NCBI RefSeq assembly: GCF_009741445.1
Contig: NZ_CP046507.1
Coordinates: 2,480,001 to 2,544,000 of the forward strand
DNA from: Mycobacterium avium subsp. avium
Lineage (GTDB): Bacteria; Actinomycetota; Actinomycetes; Mycobacteriales; Mycobacteriaceae
DNA length: 64,000 nucleotides
Direction of reading: 5' to 3'
This document shows positions 54,189 through 64,000 of the stretch, in pieces. The translations under genes were made by a program, and so were the position numbers. Below the pieces are notes generated by a model. The model was not told the origin of the DNA and did no database searches. It was given only the letters and a program-made list of their open reading frames with translations. The first letter of the stretch is position 1. The number at the start of each line of letters is the position of its first letter.

Positions 54189-55700
54189 GTGATTGGCGCT
54201 TCTGAGTCGGGTCCCGGGGCGCTTTCCGGCTCGAGTTCCGGATCCGGCAACCGGCGCCTGCCCACCCTGACTGACCTGCTGTATCAGCTGGCCAGCCGGT
54301 CGGTGAGTTCCACCACACTGGTGGGTCGCTCGCTGCACGCCATCCATGCCAGCCAGCCCACGCTGAACGCCTTCCGGGTGGTGCTCACCGAGTCGGCGCT
54401 GGCCGACGCCGCCGAGGCCGATCGGCGCCGCGCGGCCGGGGACACCGCCCCGCTGCTGGGCATTCCGATCGCCGTCAAGGACGACGTCGACATTGCCGGC
54501 GTGCCCACCGCCTTCGGCACCGAGGGCTCGGTGCCGCCCGCCACGCACGATGCCGAGGTGGTTCGCCGCCTCAAGGCCGCCGGCGCGGTGATCGTTGGCA
54601 AAACCAACACCTGTGAACTCGGGCAATGGCCGTTCACCAGCGGACCGGGCTTCGGGCACACCCGCAATCCCTGGTCGCGCCGGCACACCCCGGGCGGATC
54701 GTCGGGCGGCAGCGCCGCGGCGGTGGCCGCGGGCCTGGTGACCGCCGCCATCGGGTCCGACGGCGCCGGCAGCATCCGCATCCCGGCGGCGTGGACGCAC
54801 CTGGTGGGCATCAAGCCGCAGCGCGGACGCATCTCGACCTGGCCGCTGCCAGAGGCGTTCAACGGGATCACGGTCAACGGCGTGCTGGCCCGCACGGTGG
54901 CCGACGCGGCGTTGGTGCTCGACGCGGCGTCCGGCAACGTCGACGGCGACCGGCACAAACCGCCCCCGATCACCGCCTCCGACTATGTGGGCAAGGCGCC
55001 CGGTCCGTTGAACATCGCGCTGTCGACCCGGTTCCCCTACACGGGGTTCCGGCCGAAGCTGCATCCGGAGATCCTGGCCGCGACCCGTGCGGTGGGCAAG
55101 CAACTCGAGCTGCTGGGCCACACCGTGGTGCCGGGCAACCCGGACTACGGCATGCGGCTGTCGTGGGATTTTCTCGCCCGCTCCACCGCCGGCCTGCGGG
55201 ACTGGGAGGAGCGGTTGGGCGACGGCGTGGTTCTGGACCCCCGCACGGTGGCCAACTTGCGGCTGGGTCATCTGCTGGGACAGGCGATCCTGCGCAGCGC
55301 CCGCCGCCACGAGGCCGCCGACCAGCGCCGGGTGGGCTCGATCTTCGACATCGTCGACGTGGTGCTGGCGCCGACCACCGCGCAACCCCCGCCGCTGGCC
55401 CGCGCCTTCGACCGGCTCAGCGGCTTCGGCACCGACCGCGCCATGATCGCGGCGTGCCCGCTGACCTTCCCGTGGAACGTGCTGGGCTGGCCGTCCATCA
55501 ACGTTCCGGCCGGCTTCACCTCCGACGGCCTGCCGATCGGCGTGCAGCTGATGGGCCCGGCCAACAGCGAGGGCATGCTGATCTCGCTGGCCGCCGAGTT
55601 GGAGGCGGTGTCCGGGTGGGCGAGCAAACAGCCGCAGCCCTGGTGGGACCAGAGCGCCGACACTCCCCCCGCCCCCGGCCAGCCCGCGCCCACCGGGTGA
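54189..55700 (+). CDS. amiA2: Amidase
   Basis: A 503-residue amidase-signature-family hydrolase (Rv2363). The Ser-cisSer-Lys triad is visible: Lys in IPIAVKDDVDIAGVP, cis-Ser in HTPGGSSGGSAAAVAAG and the nucleophile Ser in GSDGAGSIRIPA. No signal peptide. Start GTG 54189 (VIGASESGPGALSG), 61 bp from divergent recO. Physiological substrate unknown; such enzymes hydrolyse short aliphatic or aromatic amides. Confidence 0.93.
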   Translation: MIGASESGPGALSGSSSGSGNRRLPTLTDLLYQLASRSVSSTTLVGRSLHAIHASQPTLNAFRVVLTESALADAAEADRRRAAGDTAPLLGIPIAVKDDVDIAGVPTAFGTEGSVPPATHDAEVVRRLKAAGAVIVGKTNTCELGQWPFTSGPGFGHTRNPWSRRHTPGGSSGGSAAAVAAGLVTAAIGSDGAGSIRIPAAWTHLVGIKPQRGRISTWPLPEAFNGITVNGVLARTVADAALVLDAASGNVDGDRHKPPPITASDYVGKAPGPLNIALSTRFPYTGFRPKLHPEILAATRAVGKQLELLGHTVVPGNPDYGMRLSWDFLARSTAGLRDWEERLGDGVVLDPRTVANLRLGHLLGQAILRSARRHEAADQRRVGSIFDIVDVVLAPTTAQPPPLARAFDRLSGFGTDRAMIAACPLTFPWNVLGWPSINVPAGFTSDGLPIGVQLMGPANSEGMLISLAAELEAVSGWASKQPQPWWDQSADTPPAPGQPAPTG

Positions 55701-55774
55701 CGGCCGCCCGCGACGAGCGCGCCGGCGGCCGGCCGCGGCGAGTCGGCCGTGCACAACCGGGGTATCCGAGCGCA

Positions 55775-57232
55775 ATGGACCAATCCGACGCACCTTTGCT
55801 CAACGCGCTGGCCGACTATCGCGACAAGAACCGGTACGGGTTCGCGCCGCCCGGGCACCGGCAGGGCCGCGGCACCGACGATCGGGTCCTCGCGGTGCTG
55901 GGCCGCGAGCCCTTTCTCGACGACGTGCTGGCCAGCGGCGGGCTCGACGACCGTCGCACCAGCAACGGCTACCTGCAGCGCGCGGAGGACCTGATGGCCG
56001 AGGCCGTCGGCGCCGAGATCGCCTGGTTCTCCACCTGCGGCAGCTCCCTGTCGGTGCGCGCGGCGATGATGGCGGTGGCCGGTGGGCAGGGCAGCCTGCT
56101 GGTCGGCCGGGACAGCCACAAGTCGATCGTGGCGGGGCTGATCTTCTCCGGGGTGCAGCCGCGCTGGATCACTCCCCGCTGGGACGCCGAGCGTCACTTT
56201 TCTCATCCGCCCTCGCCGCAGCAGGTCGAAGAGGCCTGGGACAAGCATCCCAATGCCGCCGGTGCGCTGGTCGTCAGCCCCAGCCCGTACGGCACCTGCG
56301 CCGACATCGCCGGCATCGCCGAGGTGTGTCATCGGCGGGGCAAGCCGTTGATCCTCGACGAGGCGTGGGGGGCGCACCTGCCGTTCCACGAGGACCTGCC
56401 GACCTGGGCGATGGATGCCGGCGCCGACGTGTGCGTGGTCAGCGTGCACAAGATGGGCGCCGGTTTCGAGCAGGGCTCGGTGTTCCACGTCCAGGGTGAC
56501 CTCATCGACCGGGACCGCCTCTCGGCGTGCGCGGATCTGCTGATGACCACCAGCCCCAACGTCCTGATCTACGCGGCGATGGATGGCTGGCGCCGGCAGA
56601 TGGTGCAGCACGGTCACCAATTGCTCGGCGCCGCATTGGATTTGGCGCGGCAGGTGCGCGACGAGATCGAGCTCATTCCCGATGTGGAGGTGCTCGACGA
56701 CGAGCTGCTGGGCGTACAGGCGTCCCACGACCTGGACCGCATGCAGGTGCTGATCGACGTATGCGGCACCGGCACATCGGGTTATCAGGCCGCCGACTGG
56801 CTGCGCGAGCACGCGCGCATCGACGTGGGCATGAGCGACCACCGCCGCATCCTGGCCACCTTGTCCATGGCCGACGACAAGGAGACGCTGGGCCGTCTCA
56901 CCGATGCGCTGCGGGCGTGGCGCACCGCGGCGCAGGACTTCGACCCCGCCCCCCGGATCGCGCTGCCGTCGCCGGCCGAAATGCAGTTGGAGACAGTCGA
57001 ATTGCCGCGCGACGCGTTTTTCGGGCGGGTGCAGGAAGTGCCGACAAAAACCGCCGCCGGCCGGATCGCCGCCGAACAGATCACGCCCTATCCCCCGGGC
57101 ATCCCCGCCGTCGTCCCCGGCGAGCGGCTCAATGATGCTGTGCTGGACTACCTTTGCTCCGGTGTGGCCGCGGGGATGAACCTGCCCGACGCGGCCGATC
57201 CGTCGCTGCAGACCATCCGGGTGCTCGCCTGA
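55775..57232 (+). CDS. Orn/Lys/Arg decarboxylase-family PLP enzyme
   Basis: A 485-residue fold-type I PLP enzyme of the Orn/Lys/Arg decarboxylase group, the short form without an N-terminal wing domain. Features: FSTCGSSLSVRAAMMAVAGG, DSHKSIVAGLIFSG, the Asp/Trp of the pyridine site LILDEAWGAHLPFH, and the PLP lysine in VVSVHKMGAGFEQGSVFHVQ. The C-terminal region has ITPYPPGIPAVVPGERLND, typical of the family. ATG 55775 starts MDQSDAPLLNALADYRDK. It lies 74 bp after amiA2 with no M. tuberculosis counterpart here, so it may be an insertion. Substrate (arginine, lysine or ornithine) cannot be assigned. Confidence 0.87.
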   Translation: MDQSDAPLLNALADYRDKNRYGFAPPGHRQGRGTDDRVLAVLGREPFLDDVLASGGLDDRRTSNGYLQRAEDLMAEAVGAEIAWFSTCGSSLSVRAAMMAVAGGQGSLLVGRDSHKSIVAGLIFSGVQPRWITPRWDAERHFSHPPSPQQVEEAWDKHPNAAGALVVSPSPYGTCADIAGIAEVCHRRGKPLILDEAWGAHLPFHEDLPTWAMDAGADVCVVSVHKMGAGFEQGSVFHVQGDLIDRDRLSACADLLMTTSPNVLIYAAMDGWRRQMVQHGHQLLGAALDLARQVRDEIELIPDVEVLDDELLGVQASHDLDRMQVLIDVCGTGTSGYQAADWLREHARIDVGMSDHRRILATLSMADDKETLGRLTDALRAWRTAAQDFDPAPRIALPSPAEMQLETVELPRDAFFGRVQEVPTKTAAGRIAAEQITPYPPGIPAVVPGERLNDAVLDYLCSGVAAGMNLPDAADPSLQTIRVLA

Positions 57233-57236
57233 GGCG

Positions 57237-57374
57237 TCACCCGAGCAACTGGCGCACCTCGCCGGTCACCTCGTCCACCGGCACGTCGGCCCCCAGCGAT
57301 GCCCGCAGCCCGCCCGGTCCGTTCGGGCGCAGTCGCGACCGCGCACCGGCCAGGATTGCGCGTACCGACCACAT
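57237..57374 (-). CDS. Possible small ORF downstream of era
   Basis: A 45-residue ORF (MWSVRAILAGARSRLRPNG... ending VDEVTGEVRQLLG) with ATG 57374, 4 bp after the era stop, and high GC at third positions as in real genes here. It is basic then acidic, with no hydrophobic segment and no family that I recognise. Its ribosome site is weak. It could be a translated tail of the era transcript or chance coding. Confidence 0.35.
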   Translation of the reverse strand: MWSVRAILAGARSRLRPNGPGGLRASLGADVPVDEVTGEVRQLLG

Positions 57375-57378
57375 CCCG

Positions 57379-58278
57379 CTAAAAGCCCAGCCTGCCAAGC
57401 TGTTTGGGATCGCTTTGCCAGTTCTTGGCGACCTTGACGCGCAGGTCGAGATACACCTTGGTGCCGAGCAGCTTCTCGATCTGGGCACGCGCGGCGGTGC
57501 CGACTTCGCGCAGCCGCGCACCCCCTTTGCCGATGATGATGCCCTTCTGGCTGTCGCGTTCGACGTAGAGCAGCGCGTGCACGTCGATCAGATCGTCGCG
57601 GTCCTCCCGCGGATTGACCTCGTCGATGACCACCGCCAGCGAATGCGGCAGCTCGTCGCGAACACCCTCGAGGGCGGCCTCCCGGATGAGCTCGGCCATC
57701 AGCACCTCCTCGGGCTCGTCGGTCAGCTCGCCGTCGGGGTAGTAGGCCGGCCCGGGCGGCAGCGCCGCGGCCAGCACGTCGATCACGATGTCGACCTGCG
57801 CCCCGGTCACCGCGGACACCGGAACGATCTCGGCGCCGTCGCCGACCAGCTCGCTGACCGCGACCAGCTGCGCGGCCACCCGGTCCTTGGGCACCTTGTC
57901 GATCTTGGTGACGATGGCGACCAGCGTCGTCTTCGGCGCGGTCGCCCGGATCTGCTCGACGATCCAGCGGTCACCCGGGCCGATCGCCTCGTCGGCCGGG
58001 ATACACAGCCCGATCACGTCGACCTCGGCGTAGGTGTCGCGCACCAAGTCGTTGAGCCGCTTGCCCAGCAAGGTGCGGGGACGGTGCAGCCCCGGCGTGT
58101 CCACCAGAATGATCTGGAAGTCCTCCCGGTGCACGATGCCGCGGATGGTGTGCCGGGTGGTCTGAGGCCGCATCGAGGTGATCGCGACCTTGGTGCCGAC
58201 CAGCGCGTTGGTCAGCGTGGACTTCCCGGTGTTGGGGCGCCCGACCAAACATACGAAGCCGGAACGGAATTCAGTCAT
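57379..58278 (-). CDS. era: GTPase Era
   Basis: A 299-residue GTPase that binds 16S rRNA during 30S maturation (Rv2364c). G1 is [17 protein letters not shown]3 DTPGLH, G4 TKIDKVPKD, and the C-terminal KH domain has [23 protein letters not shown] 58278 overlaps the stop of the CBS/CorC gene by 8 bp. The Rv2365c-type gene that sits between them in M. tuberculosis is missing. Part of the ribosome-maturation run with ybeY. Confidence 0.95.
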   Translation of the reverse strand: MTEFRSGFVCLVGRPNTGKSTLTNALVGTKVAITSMRPQTTRHTIRGIVHREDFQIILVDTPGLHRPRTLLGKRLNDLVRDTYAEVDVIGLCIPADEAIGPGDRWIVEQIRATAPKTTLVAIVTKIDKVPKDRVAAQLVAVSELVGDGAEIVPVSAVTGAQVDIVIDVLAAALPPGPAYYPDGELTDEPEEVLMAELIREAALEGVRDELPHSLAVVIDEVNPREDRDDLIDVHALLYVERDSQKGIIIGKGGARLREVGTAARAQIEKLLGTKVYLDLRVKVAKNWQSDPKQLGRLGF

Positions 58279-59581
58279 GATGCTCGGGTTCCTCACCGTC
58301 GGGTGACCGGTCGGATTCGACCGGGCTGAGCAGCACGGTGCCCACCCGCACCCGGCCGCGGTGGTCGGTGCCGCCTTCGGCGTGCAGCCGCAAGCCGTGC
58401 GATATCACCTCGGCGCCGGGCAGCGGCACCCGACCCAGCTCCAGGGCGAGCAGGCCGCCCACCGTGTCGACGTCGAGATCGTCGTCGAACTCCACGCCGT
58501 AGAGCTCGCCGAGGTCTTCAATGGGCAGCCGCGCCGACACGCGGAACCGCTTGTCGCCCAGGTCTTCTATCGGTGCGGTCTCGGCCTGGTCGTATTCGTC
58601 GGCGATCTCGCCGACGATCTCCTCCAGCACGTCTTCGATGCTGACCAGCCCGGCGATCGCCCCGTACTCGTCGACCAGCAGCGCCATGTGGTTCCGGTCG
58701 CGCTGCATCTCCCGCAGCAGCGCATCCAGCGGCTTGGAGTCCGGCACGAAGACGGCGGGCCGCATCACCTGCGACACCGGTGTGGCCCGGCCGCTGCCGC
58801 CGGGTAAGAGCGCCTGCTGCACAAGGTCTTTGAGGTACACCACCCCGACGATGTCGTCGACGTTCTCGCCGATCACCGGGATGCGCGAGTGCCCGCTGCG
58901 CACCGCCAGGTTGATCGCCTGGCTCGCCGATTTGTCGCTCTCGATCCAGATCATCTCGGTGCGCGGCACCATCACCTCACGGGCCGGGGTGTCACCGAGT
59001 TCGAACACCGACTGGATCATGCGGCGTTCCTCGGCGGCGACCACGCCGCGTTGCTGGGCCAGGTCGACGACCTCGCGCAGCTCGATCTCGGAGGCGAACG
59101 GCCCGTTGCGCAACCCCCGGCCGGGAGTGACCGCATTACCCAGCACCACCAGCAACCGGCTGATCGGCATCAGCAGCCATGAAATGACTTGCAGCGGAAG
59201 GACTGTCGTCAACGCGATGGAATAGGCGTTCTGACGGCCCAGGGTGCGCGGGCCCACCCCCATGACCACGAAACTGGTCACCACCATGATGGCGGCGGCG
59301 CCGAACAGCCCCCACCTGAGCCCGAAGTTGTCGTAGAGAAACACCACCAGCAGCACGGTTGCGGTGATCTCGCAGGTGATCCGCAGCAGCACCACCAGGT
59401 TGATGTAGCGGGGCCGCTCGGACATCACCTTGGACAGCGCCACCGCGCCGGGCCGCTCGTCACGCACCAGCTCCTGCACCCGGGCCAGCGACACCGTGCT
59501 GATGGCCGCATCGATCGCCGCGAACAGGCCGCCCAAGGCGATCAACGCCACCGCACCCAGCAACTCAGACCAGCCGGTCAT
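58271..59581 (-). CDS. CNNM/CorC-type membrane protein with CBS pair (Rv2366c-like)
   Basis: A 436-residue protein with an N-terminal DUF21/CNNM membrane domain (about 1-170, including [20 protein letters not shown] and [20 protein letters not shown]), two CBS domains (about 200-325, [19 protein letters not shown] and [20 protein letters not shown]), and a C-terminal CorC/HlyC domain (about 345-425). The family handles magnesium or cobalt efflux, with the CBS pair sensing Mg-ATP. ATG 59581 overlaps the upstream secreted-protein gene by four bases. Confidence 0.9.
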   Translation of the reverse strand: MTGWSELLGAVALIALGGLFAAIDAAISTVSLARVQELVRDERPGAVALSKVMSERPRYINLVVLLRITCEITATVLLVVFLYDNFGLRWGLFGAAAIMVVTSFVVMGVGPRTLGRQNAYSIALTTVLPLQVISWLLMPISRLLVVLGNAVTPGRGLRNGPFASEIELREVVDLAQQRGVVAAEERRMIQSVFELGDTPAREVMVPRTEMIWIESDKSASQAINLAVRSGHSRIPVIGENVDDIVGVVYLKDLVQQALLPGGSGRATPVSQVMRPAVFVPDSKPLDALLREMQRDRNHMALLVDEYGAIAGLVSIEDVLEEIVGEIADEYDQAETAPIEDLGDKRFRVSARLPIEDLGELYGVEFDDDLDVDTVGGLLALELGRVPLPGAEVISHGLRLHAEGGTDHRGRVRVGTVLLSPVESDRSPDGEEPEHHD

Positions 59582-60855
59582 GAATCGGCGTTCTGCTCCT
59601 CGGACCGGCTCCGGCGGGCCAGCAGCCAGGCGATCACGCCCACCACCACCGCGAAGCCCCCGAACCGCAGCGCCAGACCCCACCCGGACTGCCTGGGCTG
59701 ACCGGGCTCCTGGTGGTGGACCGCCAGCAGCACCAAAAAGCCGCCGTCGTCGGTCGGCCCGGCGCCCGGCAGCGGTTGGGTCTTGATGACCCGGATCTGG
59801 GCCGGGGCGCTGCTGGAGTTGTCGATCTGGCCCCAGGCCAGGGTGGAGTCGTCGAGCAGGAAGGTGTCCTGGCTGCCCGCGGGTTGGCTGCCGTCGTGAC
59901 CCACCACCGCCACGTGGCCGACTTCGACGGTCTCACCCTTGGCGGGGATGAAGGCCGTCACGTTCTCGTACAGCTTCGGCGGCGCCGGCGGCTTGTAGTC
60001 CGGCGGCGGCGGGCCGTTGTAGCCGTTCAGCGGAATCGATCCGCCGCCGTAGAAGCTGCCCGCGGCCACATAGCTGTCGCCGACCGCGGTGAACGGGACC
60101 ACGCCGACCGTCGCGGCGTCGAGCACCATCCGCGCGCCGCGCGCCAGGTAGGCCTGCTGGTAGGCGCCGTTGTAGAAGTAGCGGAAGGTGACCGCCGAAT
60201 TGAGCGGGTTGTAGAGGGTGGGGCGGCGGTAGGCGTCGTCGTAGTCGATGTAGTCCCAGTGGCGGGGGCGGATCAGCCGTTGCTCGTCGACCTTGAGCAC
60301 GTCGACGTTTTCCCGGTGCGCGGCCACCACGTTCTGCACCTGCTGGTTGAAGTCCACCTGGGTGGGCGGTTTGGGCGGGTTGGCCGGGTCGACGCGGGTC
60401 ACCGGGGCGGCCTTGGCCGCGGCGATCGCCAGCGACGGCGCATCCAGGCCGCGGGGCGGTGCCACCACGGGGGCGTCGCGCGGCGCGTCGGGCCCGGGCG
60501 GATTGATCTCGAGCACCGGCACGGCGCCCTGGCCCGCGTTGGGCGGCGGCAACACCAGCGGGCTTTGCACCGGCACCGGGATCGGGGGCGGCTCGTAAGC
60601 CGGCACCGGCACTTCCGGGGGCCGGGTGGGCGCGTTGCTCGGCGGGCCCTGCACCCCCCGCCGGTCCTCGTTGCACACGTTGGCGGTGTGGTAGGCGTTC
60701 ACGTAGAACATGCAGTGCTGGCAGGAGACCGGGTTCGACCCGGCGCCGGCACACGGCGCCGCCTGCGCCGCCGGGCCGTCGACCACCACCGACAACGGCG
60801 CGAAAGCGATCGCGGCGGCCGCCAGAATCCGGAGTCGGCTCAATTTTGCGGGCAT
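59578..60855 (-). CDS. Secreted or membrane-anchored protein of unknown function in the ybeY-era operon
   Basis: A 425-residue protein with a signal peptide ([20 protein letters not shown], cleavage near AQA-A), a cysteine cluster at the mature N-terminus ([20 protein letters not shown], then [10 protein letters not shown]), a Pro-rich segment ([20 protein letters not shown]), a central beta-rich domain ([20 protein letters not shown], then [20 protein letters not shown]), and a C-terminal membrane helix ([20 protein letters not shown]) with a basic tail. It looks like an extracytoplasmic domain tethered by its C-terminus. It is coupled at both ends (TGATG with ybeY, ATGA with the CorC-type gene). 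No known family recognised, and no counterpart at this place in M. tuberculosis. Confidence 0.8.
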   Translation of the reverse strand: MPAKLSRLRILAAAAIAFAPLSVVVDGPAAQAAPCAGAGSNPVSCQHCMFYVNAYHTANVCNEDRRGVQGPPSNAPTRPPEVPVPAYEPPPIPVPVQSPLVLPPPNAGQGAVPVLEINPPGPDAPRDAPVVAPPRGLDAPSLAIAAAKAAPVTRVDPANPPKPPTQVDFNQQVQNVVAAHRENVDVLKVDEQRLIRPRHWDYIDYDDAYRRPTLYNPLNSAVTFRYFYNGAYQQAYLARGARMVLDAATVGVVPFTAVGDSYVAAGSFYGGGSIPLNGYNGPPPPDYKPPAPPKLYENVTAFIPAKGETVEVGHVAVVGHDGSQPAGSQDTFLLDDSTLAWGQIDNSSSAPAQIRVIKTQPLPGAGPTDDGGFLVLLAVHHQEPGQPRQSGWGLALRFGGFAVVVGVIAWLLARRSRSEEQNADS

Positions 60856-61388
60856 CAGTTGTCGAAATACCTTGACTTGTCCAGCAATCGGCGGTCGCGC
60901 TCCTGCTGGCGGTCCTGGTGGTAGGCCTCCACCTGATCGGCCACCCATTCCTCGAGCAACCGGTCCTGGAGGGCGAACATCTCCTTTTCCTCGTCCGGCT
61001 CGCCGTGGTCGTAGCCGAGCAGATGCAGCACCCCGTGGATGGTCAGCAGCGCCAACTCGTGCCCCAGGCTGTGCCCGGCCGCGGCCGCCTGATCGGCGGC
61101 GAATTCCGGGCACAGCACGATGTCGCCCAGCATCGCGGGCCCCGGCTCCGGGGCATCCGGGCGGCCGCCCGGCTCCAGCTCGTCCATCGGGAAGCTCATC
61201 ACGTCGGTCGGCCCGGGCAGGTCCATCCAGCGCATGTGCAGATCGGCCATCGCCGCGGTGTCCAGCAGCACCATGGACAGCTCGGCCGCCGGATTGACGT
61301 CCATCTTGGCGATGACGAACCGCGCGACGCTGATCAGCTCGGCTTCGGAGACGTCGATACCCGACTCGTTGGACACCTCAATGCTCAT
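60855..61388 (-). CDS. ybeY: rRNA maturation endoribonuclease YbeY
   Basis: A 177-residue single-strand endoribonuclease (Rv2367c) for 16S rRNA 3' processing and ribosome quality control. The zinc motif H-x3-H-x5-H is intact in [15 protein letters not shown], and the conserved acidic patch [18 protein letters not shown] is present. ATG 61388 lies 22 bp after the phoH1 stop. Confidence 0.96.
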
Positions 61389-61410
61389 AGATCCCGCTCA
61401 CCGCACACCA

Positions 61411-62474
61411 TCATCGACGACCGCGCGAGCCCGACGCCCGTCGCGCCGCCCGGTTCATGGTCAGGCCGGGCTCTTCAAACTTCGCATAGGCGTCGACGAT
61501 CTCCGACACCAGCCGGTGGCGCACCACGTCCACACTGGTCAGCTCGGCGACGTGGATGTCGTCGACGCGGTCCAGGATCTCCATCGCCGAGCGCAGGCCC
61601 GACGTGGCGCCGCCGGGCAGGTCGACCTGGGTGATGTCGCCGGTGACGACGATCTTGGACCCGAAACCCAGCCGGGTGAGAAACATCTTCATCTGCTCGG
61701 CGGTGGTGTTCTGGGCCTCGTCGAGCACGATGAACGCCGAATTCAGGGTGCGGCCGCGCATGTAGGCCAGCGGCGCCACCTCGATGACCCCGGCCGACAT
61801 CAGCTTCGGGATCACCTCGGGGTCCATCATGTCGTACAGGGCGTCATACAGCGGCCGCAGATACGGGTCGATCTTCTCGCTGAGCGTGCCCGGCAAAAAG
61901 CCAAGGCGCTCACCGGCTTCCACGGCCGGGCGGGTCAGGATGATGCGGCTGACCTGTTTGGTCTGTAAAGCGTTGACCGCCTTGGCCATTGCCAGGTACG
62001 TCTTGCCGGTGCCGGCCGGGCCCACCCCGAAGACGACGGTGTTGGCGTCGATGGCGTCGACGTAGCGCTTCTGGTTGAGCGTCTTGGGCCGGATCGTCTT
62101 GCCGCGCCGCGACAGGATGTCCAGCGTGAGCACTTCGGCCGGTGACTCGTTGTCGGTGCCGGCCAGCATGGCGACGCTGTGCCGGACCACCTCCGGGGTC
62201 AACGGCTGCCCACCGGCGACGATCGCGATCAGTTCGGAGATCACCCGTTCGGCGAGCGCGACGTCGGCGGGCTCACCGGAGATGGTGACGGTGTTGCCGC
62301 GCACGTGTAGATCCGCGTCAAGGGTGCGTTCCAGTCCAGCGAGCGCAGGTTCTCGTCTGCCGAACCCAGCAGGCCCATGACGGAATGGGGCGGAACATTG
62401 ATGCTGCTGCGAACTTGAGCGTCGGCCGACAGGGGTCCGGCTGCGTCAGCAGCGCTGGTCTCGCGGGGCGTCAC
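61411..62474 (-). pseudogene. phoH1: PhoH-like ATPase, 5'-proximal frameshift by a 5-bp duplication
   Basis: A PhoH ATPase (Rv2368c), an RNA-linked P-loop protein. The frame from GTG 62474 (VTPRETSAADAAGPLSADAQ) runs correctly to GSADENLRSL and then turns to nonsense. The true sequence continues in another frame from about 62320 as LHVRGNTVTISGEPADVALA. The cause is a tandem CTGGA CTGGA (TCCAGTCCAG on the plus strand, 62330-62339) where homologues have one. Removing five bases gives 352 aa, the exact M. tuberculosis length. The core is intact downstream (Walker [17 protein letters not shown], Walker [12 protein letters not shown]), so a shorter 297-residue form from GTG 62304 could still be active. 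Confidence 0.85.
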
Positions 62475-62586
62475 GTGGTTTTCGATGCCTGCCTTGTGTG
62501 AAGTGCTCGCCGATTCCGGCGTTTTCTAGCGTTTTTATCCTACCGCCGGGTCGACGCTGGCCCAATGTGCAGCGCGCGACGAGTCT

Positions 62587-63348
62587 TTACAGGCTCGGCG
62601 GGTGGTCCCATCGTGGGGTCAGCACCCCCAGCGCACCGAGCGCCACGGCCGCGGCGGTCGACGTCCGCAGCACCTGCGGACCCAGCCGCACCGCCGTCGC
62701 GCCCGCGTCGGACAACGCCGCCATCTCGTCGTCGGCGATCCCGCCCTCGGGACCGACCACCAACAACACCGATGTCGCTCCCGCGAGGTCGGCGTCGGCG
62801 AGCCGCTCGGTGGCCGACTCGTGCAAGGCCAGCACCGTCGCGCCGCCGGCCACCTCGTCGCGGATGCGCGAGGTCAGCGCCGGGGTGGACAGCACCCCGT
62901 CGACCAGCGGGATGTGCGCCCGGCGCGATTGCCGAGCCGCCGAACGGGCGACCGCACGCCAGCGGCGCAGACCTTTCTCGACCCGGGCGCCGTGCCAGTT
63001 GGCCACGCAGCGGGCGGCCTGCCAGGCCAGGAACCCGTCGGCCCCCGCCTCGGTGGCCAGCTCGATGGCCAGCTCCGATCGCGCCGACTTCGGCAGGGCC
63101 TGCACGACGGTCACCGGCGGGGTTCCGGGCGCGACGCTCCAGCGCTTGAGCACCCGCGCGCGCAGCCCGTCACGCCCGGCGTGCTCCACCTCGCAGTGCG
63201 CCAGGCCGCCGGCGCCGTCGCCGAGCACCAGTTGCTCGCCGGGGCGGATCCGCCGCACGCTGGCGGCATGAAACCCCTCGTCACCGCCCAGGACGGCCAG
63301 CGCGCCGGTCTCGGGCAGCGCGTCGGCGTAGAACAGGGTCGCGACCAT
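62587..63348 (-). CDS. rsmE: 16S rRNA m3U1498 methyltransferase
   Basis: A 253-residue SPOUT methyltransferase (Rv2372c). N-terminal PUA-like domain (about 1-75, [20 protein letters not shown]), then the knotted SAM-binding domain with [20 protein letters not shown] and [19 protein letters not shown]. The start at 63348 leaves a 13-bp gap after dnaJ2, so the two are co-transcribed. The Rv2369c-Rv2371 genes present between phoH and rsmE in M. tuberculosis are absent. Confidence 0.94.
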   Translation of the reverse strand: MVATLFYADALPETGALAVLGGDEGFHAASVRRIRPGEQLVLGDGAGGLAHCEVEHAGRDGLRARVLKRWSVAPGTPPVTVVQALPKSARSELAIELATEAGADGFLAWQAARCVANWHGARVEKGLRRWRAVARSAARQSRRAHIPLVDGVLSTPALTSRIRDEVAGGATVLALHESATERLADADLAGATSVLLVVGPEGGIADDEMAALSDAGATAVRLGPQVLRTSTAAAVALGALGVLTPRWDHPPSL

Positions 63349-63361
63349 CGGCGCGCCTTGG

Positions 63362-64000
63362 CTAGCGTCCGGTGAACGTCTCGCGCAGCCGGCTGAACAG
63401 GCCGCCGCCGGCGTGGGTCGAGCGCACCTCGGGGACGTCGCGGCTGCGGCGGGCCTTCAGTTCGCGCAGCAGTTCGGTGTCGCGGGCGTCCAGGCGGGCG
63501 GGAACCACCACCTCGACGTGGACATGCAGATCACCGCGGGTGCCGGTGCGCAGGTGCGGCATCCCGTGGCCGCGCAGCGTGATGACCGAAGCCGGTTGGG
63601 TGCCCGGCGGAATGGTGATCTCGCTGACGCCGTCCAGGATGGCGTCGACGGTGACCGTGGCGCCCAGCGCCGCGTCGACCATCGGCACCGACACGGTGCA
63701 GTGCAGGTCGTCGCCTTCGCGGACGAAGACGTCGTGGCTCTGCTCGTACACCTCGACGTACAGGTCACCGGCCGGCCCGCCGCCGGGTCCCACCTCGCCC
63801 TGGGCGGCCAGCCGCACGCGCATGCCGTCGCCGACACCGGCGGGGATCTTGACGCTGATCTCCCGGCGGGCGCGCACCCGGCCGTCACCCATGCACTGGT
63901 GGCACGGGTCGGGGATGACGACCCCGACGCCGCGGCAGGTCGGACACGGCCGTGACGTCATCACCTGCCCCAGCAGGGAGCGCTGCACGGTCTGGACCTC
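63362..64000 (-). CDS. dnaJ2: Chaperone DnaJ2 (3' part, runs off window)
   Basis: The C-terminal 212 codons of a DnaJ/Hsp40 co-chaperone (Rv2373c). Two zinc-finger repeats remain (PCPTCRGVG and [10 protein letters not shown]), followed by the C-terminal substrate-binding beta domains ([40 protein letters not shown]) and an Arg-rich end ([12 protein letters not shown]). The J-domain and first zinc repeats lie beyond 64000. Confidence 0.93.
   Translation of the reverse strand, partial: EVQTVQRSLLGQVMTSRPCPTCRGVGVVIPDPCHQCMGDGRVRARREISVKIPAGVGDGMRVRLAAQGEVGPGGGPAGDLYVEVYEQSHDVFVREGDDLHCTVSVPMVDAALGATVTVDAILDGVSEITIPPGTQPASVITLRGHGMPHLRTGTRGDLHVHVEVVVPARLDARDTELLRELKARRSRDVPEVRSTHAGGGLFSRLRETFTGR

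Noticed and set aside
54626..57232. An 868-codon open frame suggesting an amidase-decarboxylase fusion
   Set aside because: Its 5' half is an out-of-frame reading of amiA2; coherent decarboxylase sequence begins only at ATG 55775.

Overview
The window is 64 kb of chromosome from a high-GC, slow-growing mycobacterium. It is most like the M. avium complex and its relatives. Gene order follows the M. tuberculosis segment around Rv2323c to Rv2373c (locus equivalences are from memory, not a search). On that backbone sit blocks that M. tuberculosis lacks here: a nitrate reductase fusion, a complete mce cluster, and a sulfur-metabolism island carrying the 35-kDa MMP-I/encapsulin gene known from M. 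avium and M. leprae. I see no insertion sequence, prophage or CRISPR array.

Layout. 1-4990: rocD start, ddaH (frameshifted), an Lrp regulator, an ECF-type transporter pair and a MarR regulator. 5060-9373: an FHA-ABC exporter paralogue that has lost nearly all its ATPase motifs, then an acyl-CoA oxidase gene broken by one in-frame stop. 9363-16443: narK1, lppP, a 1,416-residue assimilatory-type nitrate reductase fused to a CysJ-like flavoreductase, and an internally deleted remnant of a second copy of it. 16462-27169: a minus-strand mce operon (yrbEA-yrbEB-mceA to F, two Mce-associated membrane proteins and a secreted CAP-domain protein).

27565-39980 is the sulfur island. It holds a Stf0 sulfotransferase, a 52-residue membrane protein overlapping a YeiH-type putative sulfate exporter, and a SufS-like cysteine desulfurase with a long repetitive N-terminal tail overlapping its Family 2A encapsulin shell gene. 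Divergent from the shell gene is a leaderless 25-codon ORF with six consecutive cysteine codons, followed by a TQXA-like protein, cysK1 and cysE, and then three overlapping flavin-dependent monooxygenase genes of types used to release sulfur from organic compounds. I infer one module for gaining, storing and balancing sulfur and cysteine, with the polycysteine ORF as a cysteine-sensing attenuator.

39985-64000 is largely housekeeping: tRNA-Asn, dnaG, a short SodC-like lipoprotein, dgt, a TPM-domain protein (frameshifted) preceded by a 55-bp tandem repeat, a PPE gene, glyS, the smtB-zur zinc pair, uppS, recO, amiA2, a PLP decarboxylase, era, a CBS/CorC protein, an unfamiliar secreted protein, ybeY, phoH1 (frameshifted by a 5-bp duplication), rsmE and the 3' part of dnaJ2.

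Four otherwise recognisable genes (ddaH, the acyl-CoA oxidase, the Rv2345 homologue, phoH1) carry one disabling change each, each of a different kind. This fits either early gene decay, as in a host-restricted relative such as M. lepraemurium, or sequence errors. The sequence alone cannot decide.
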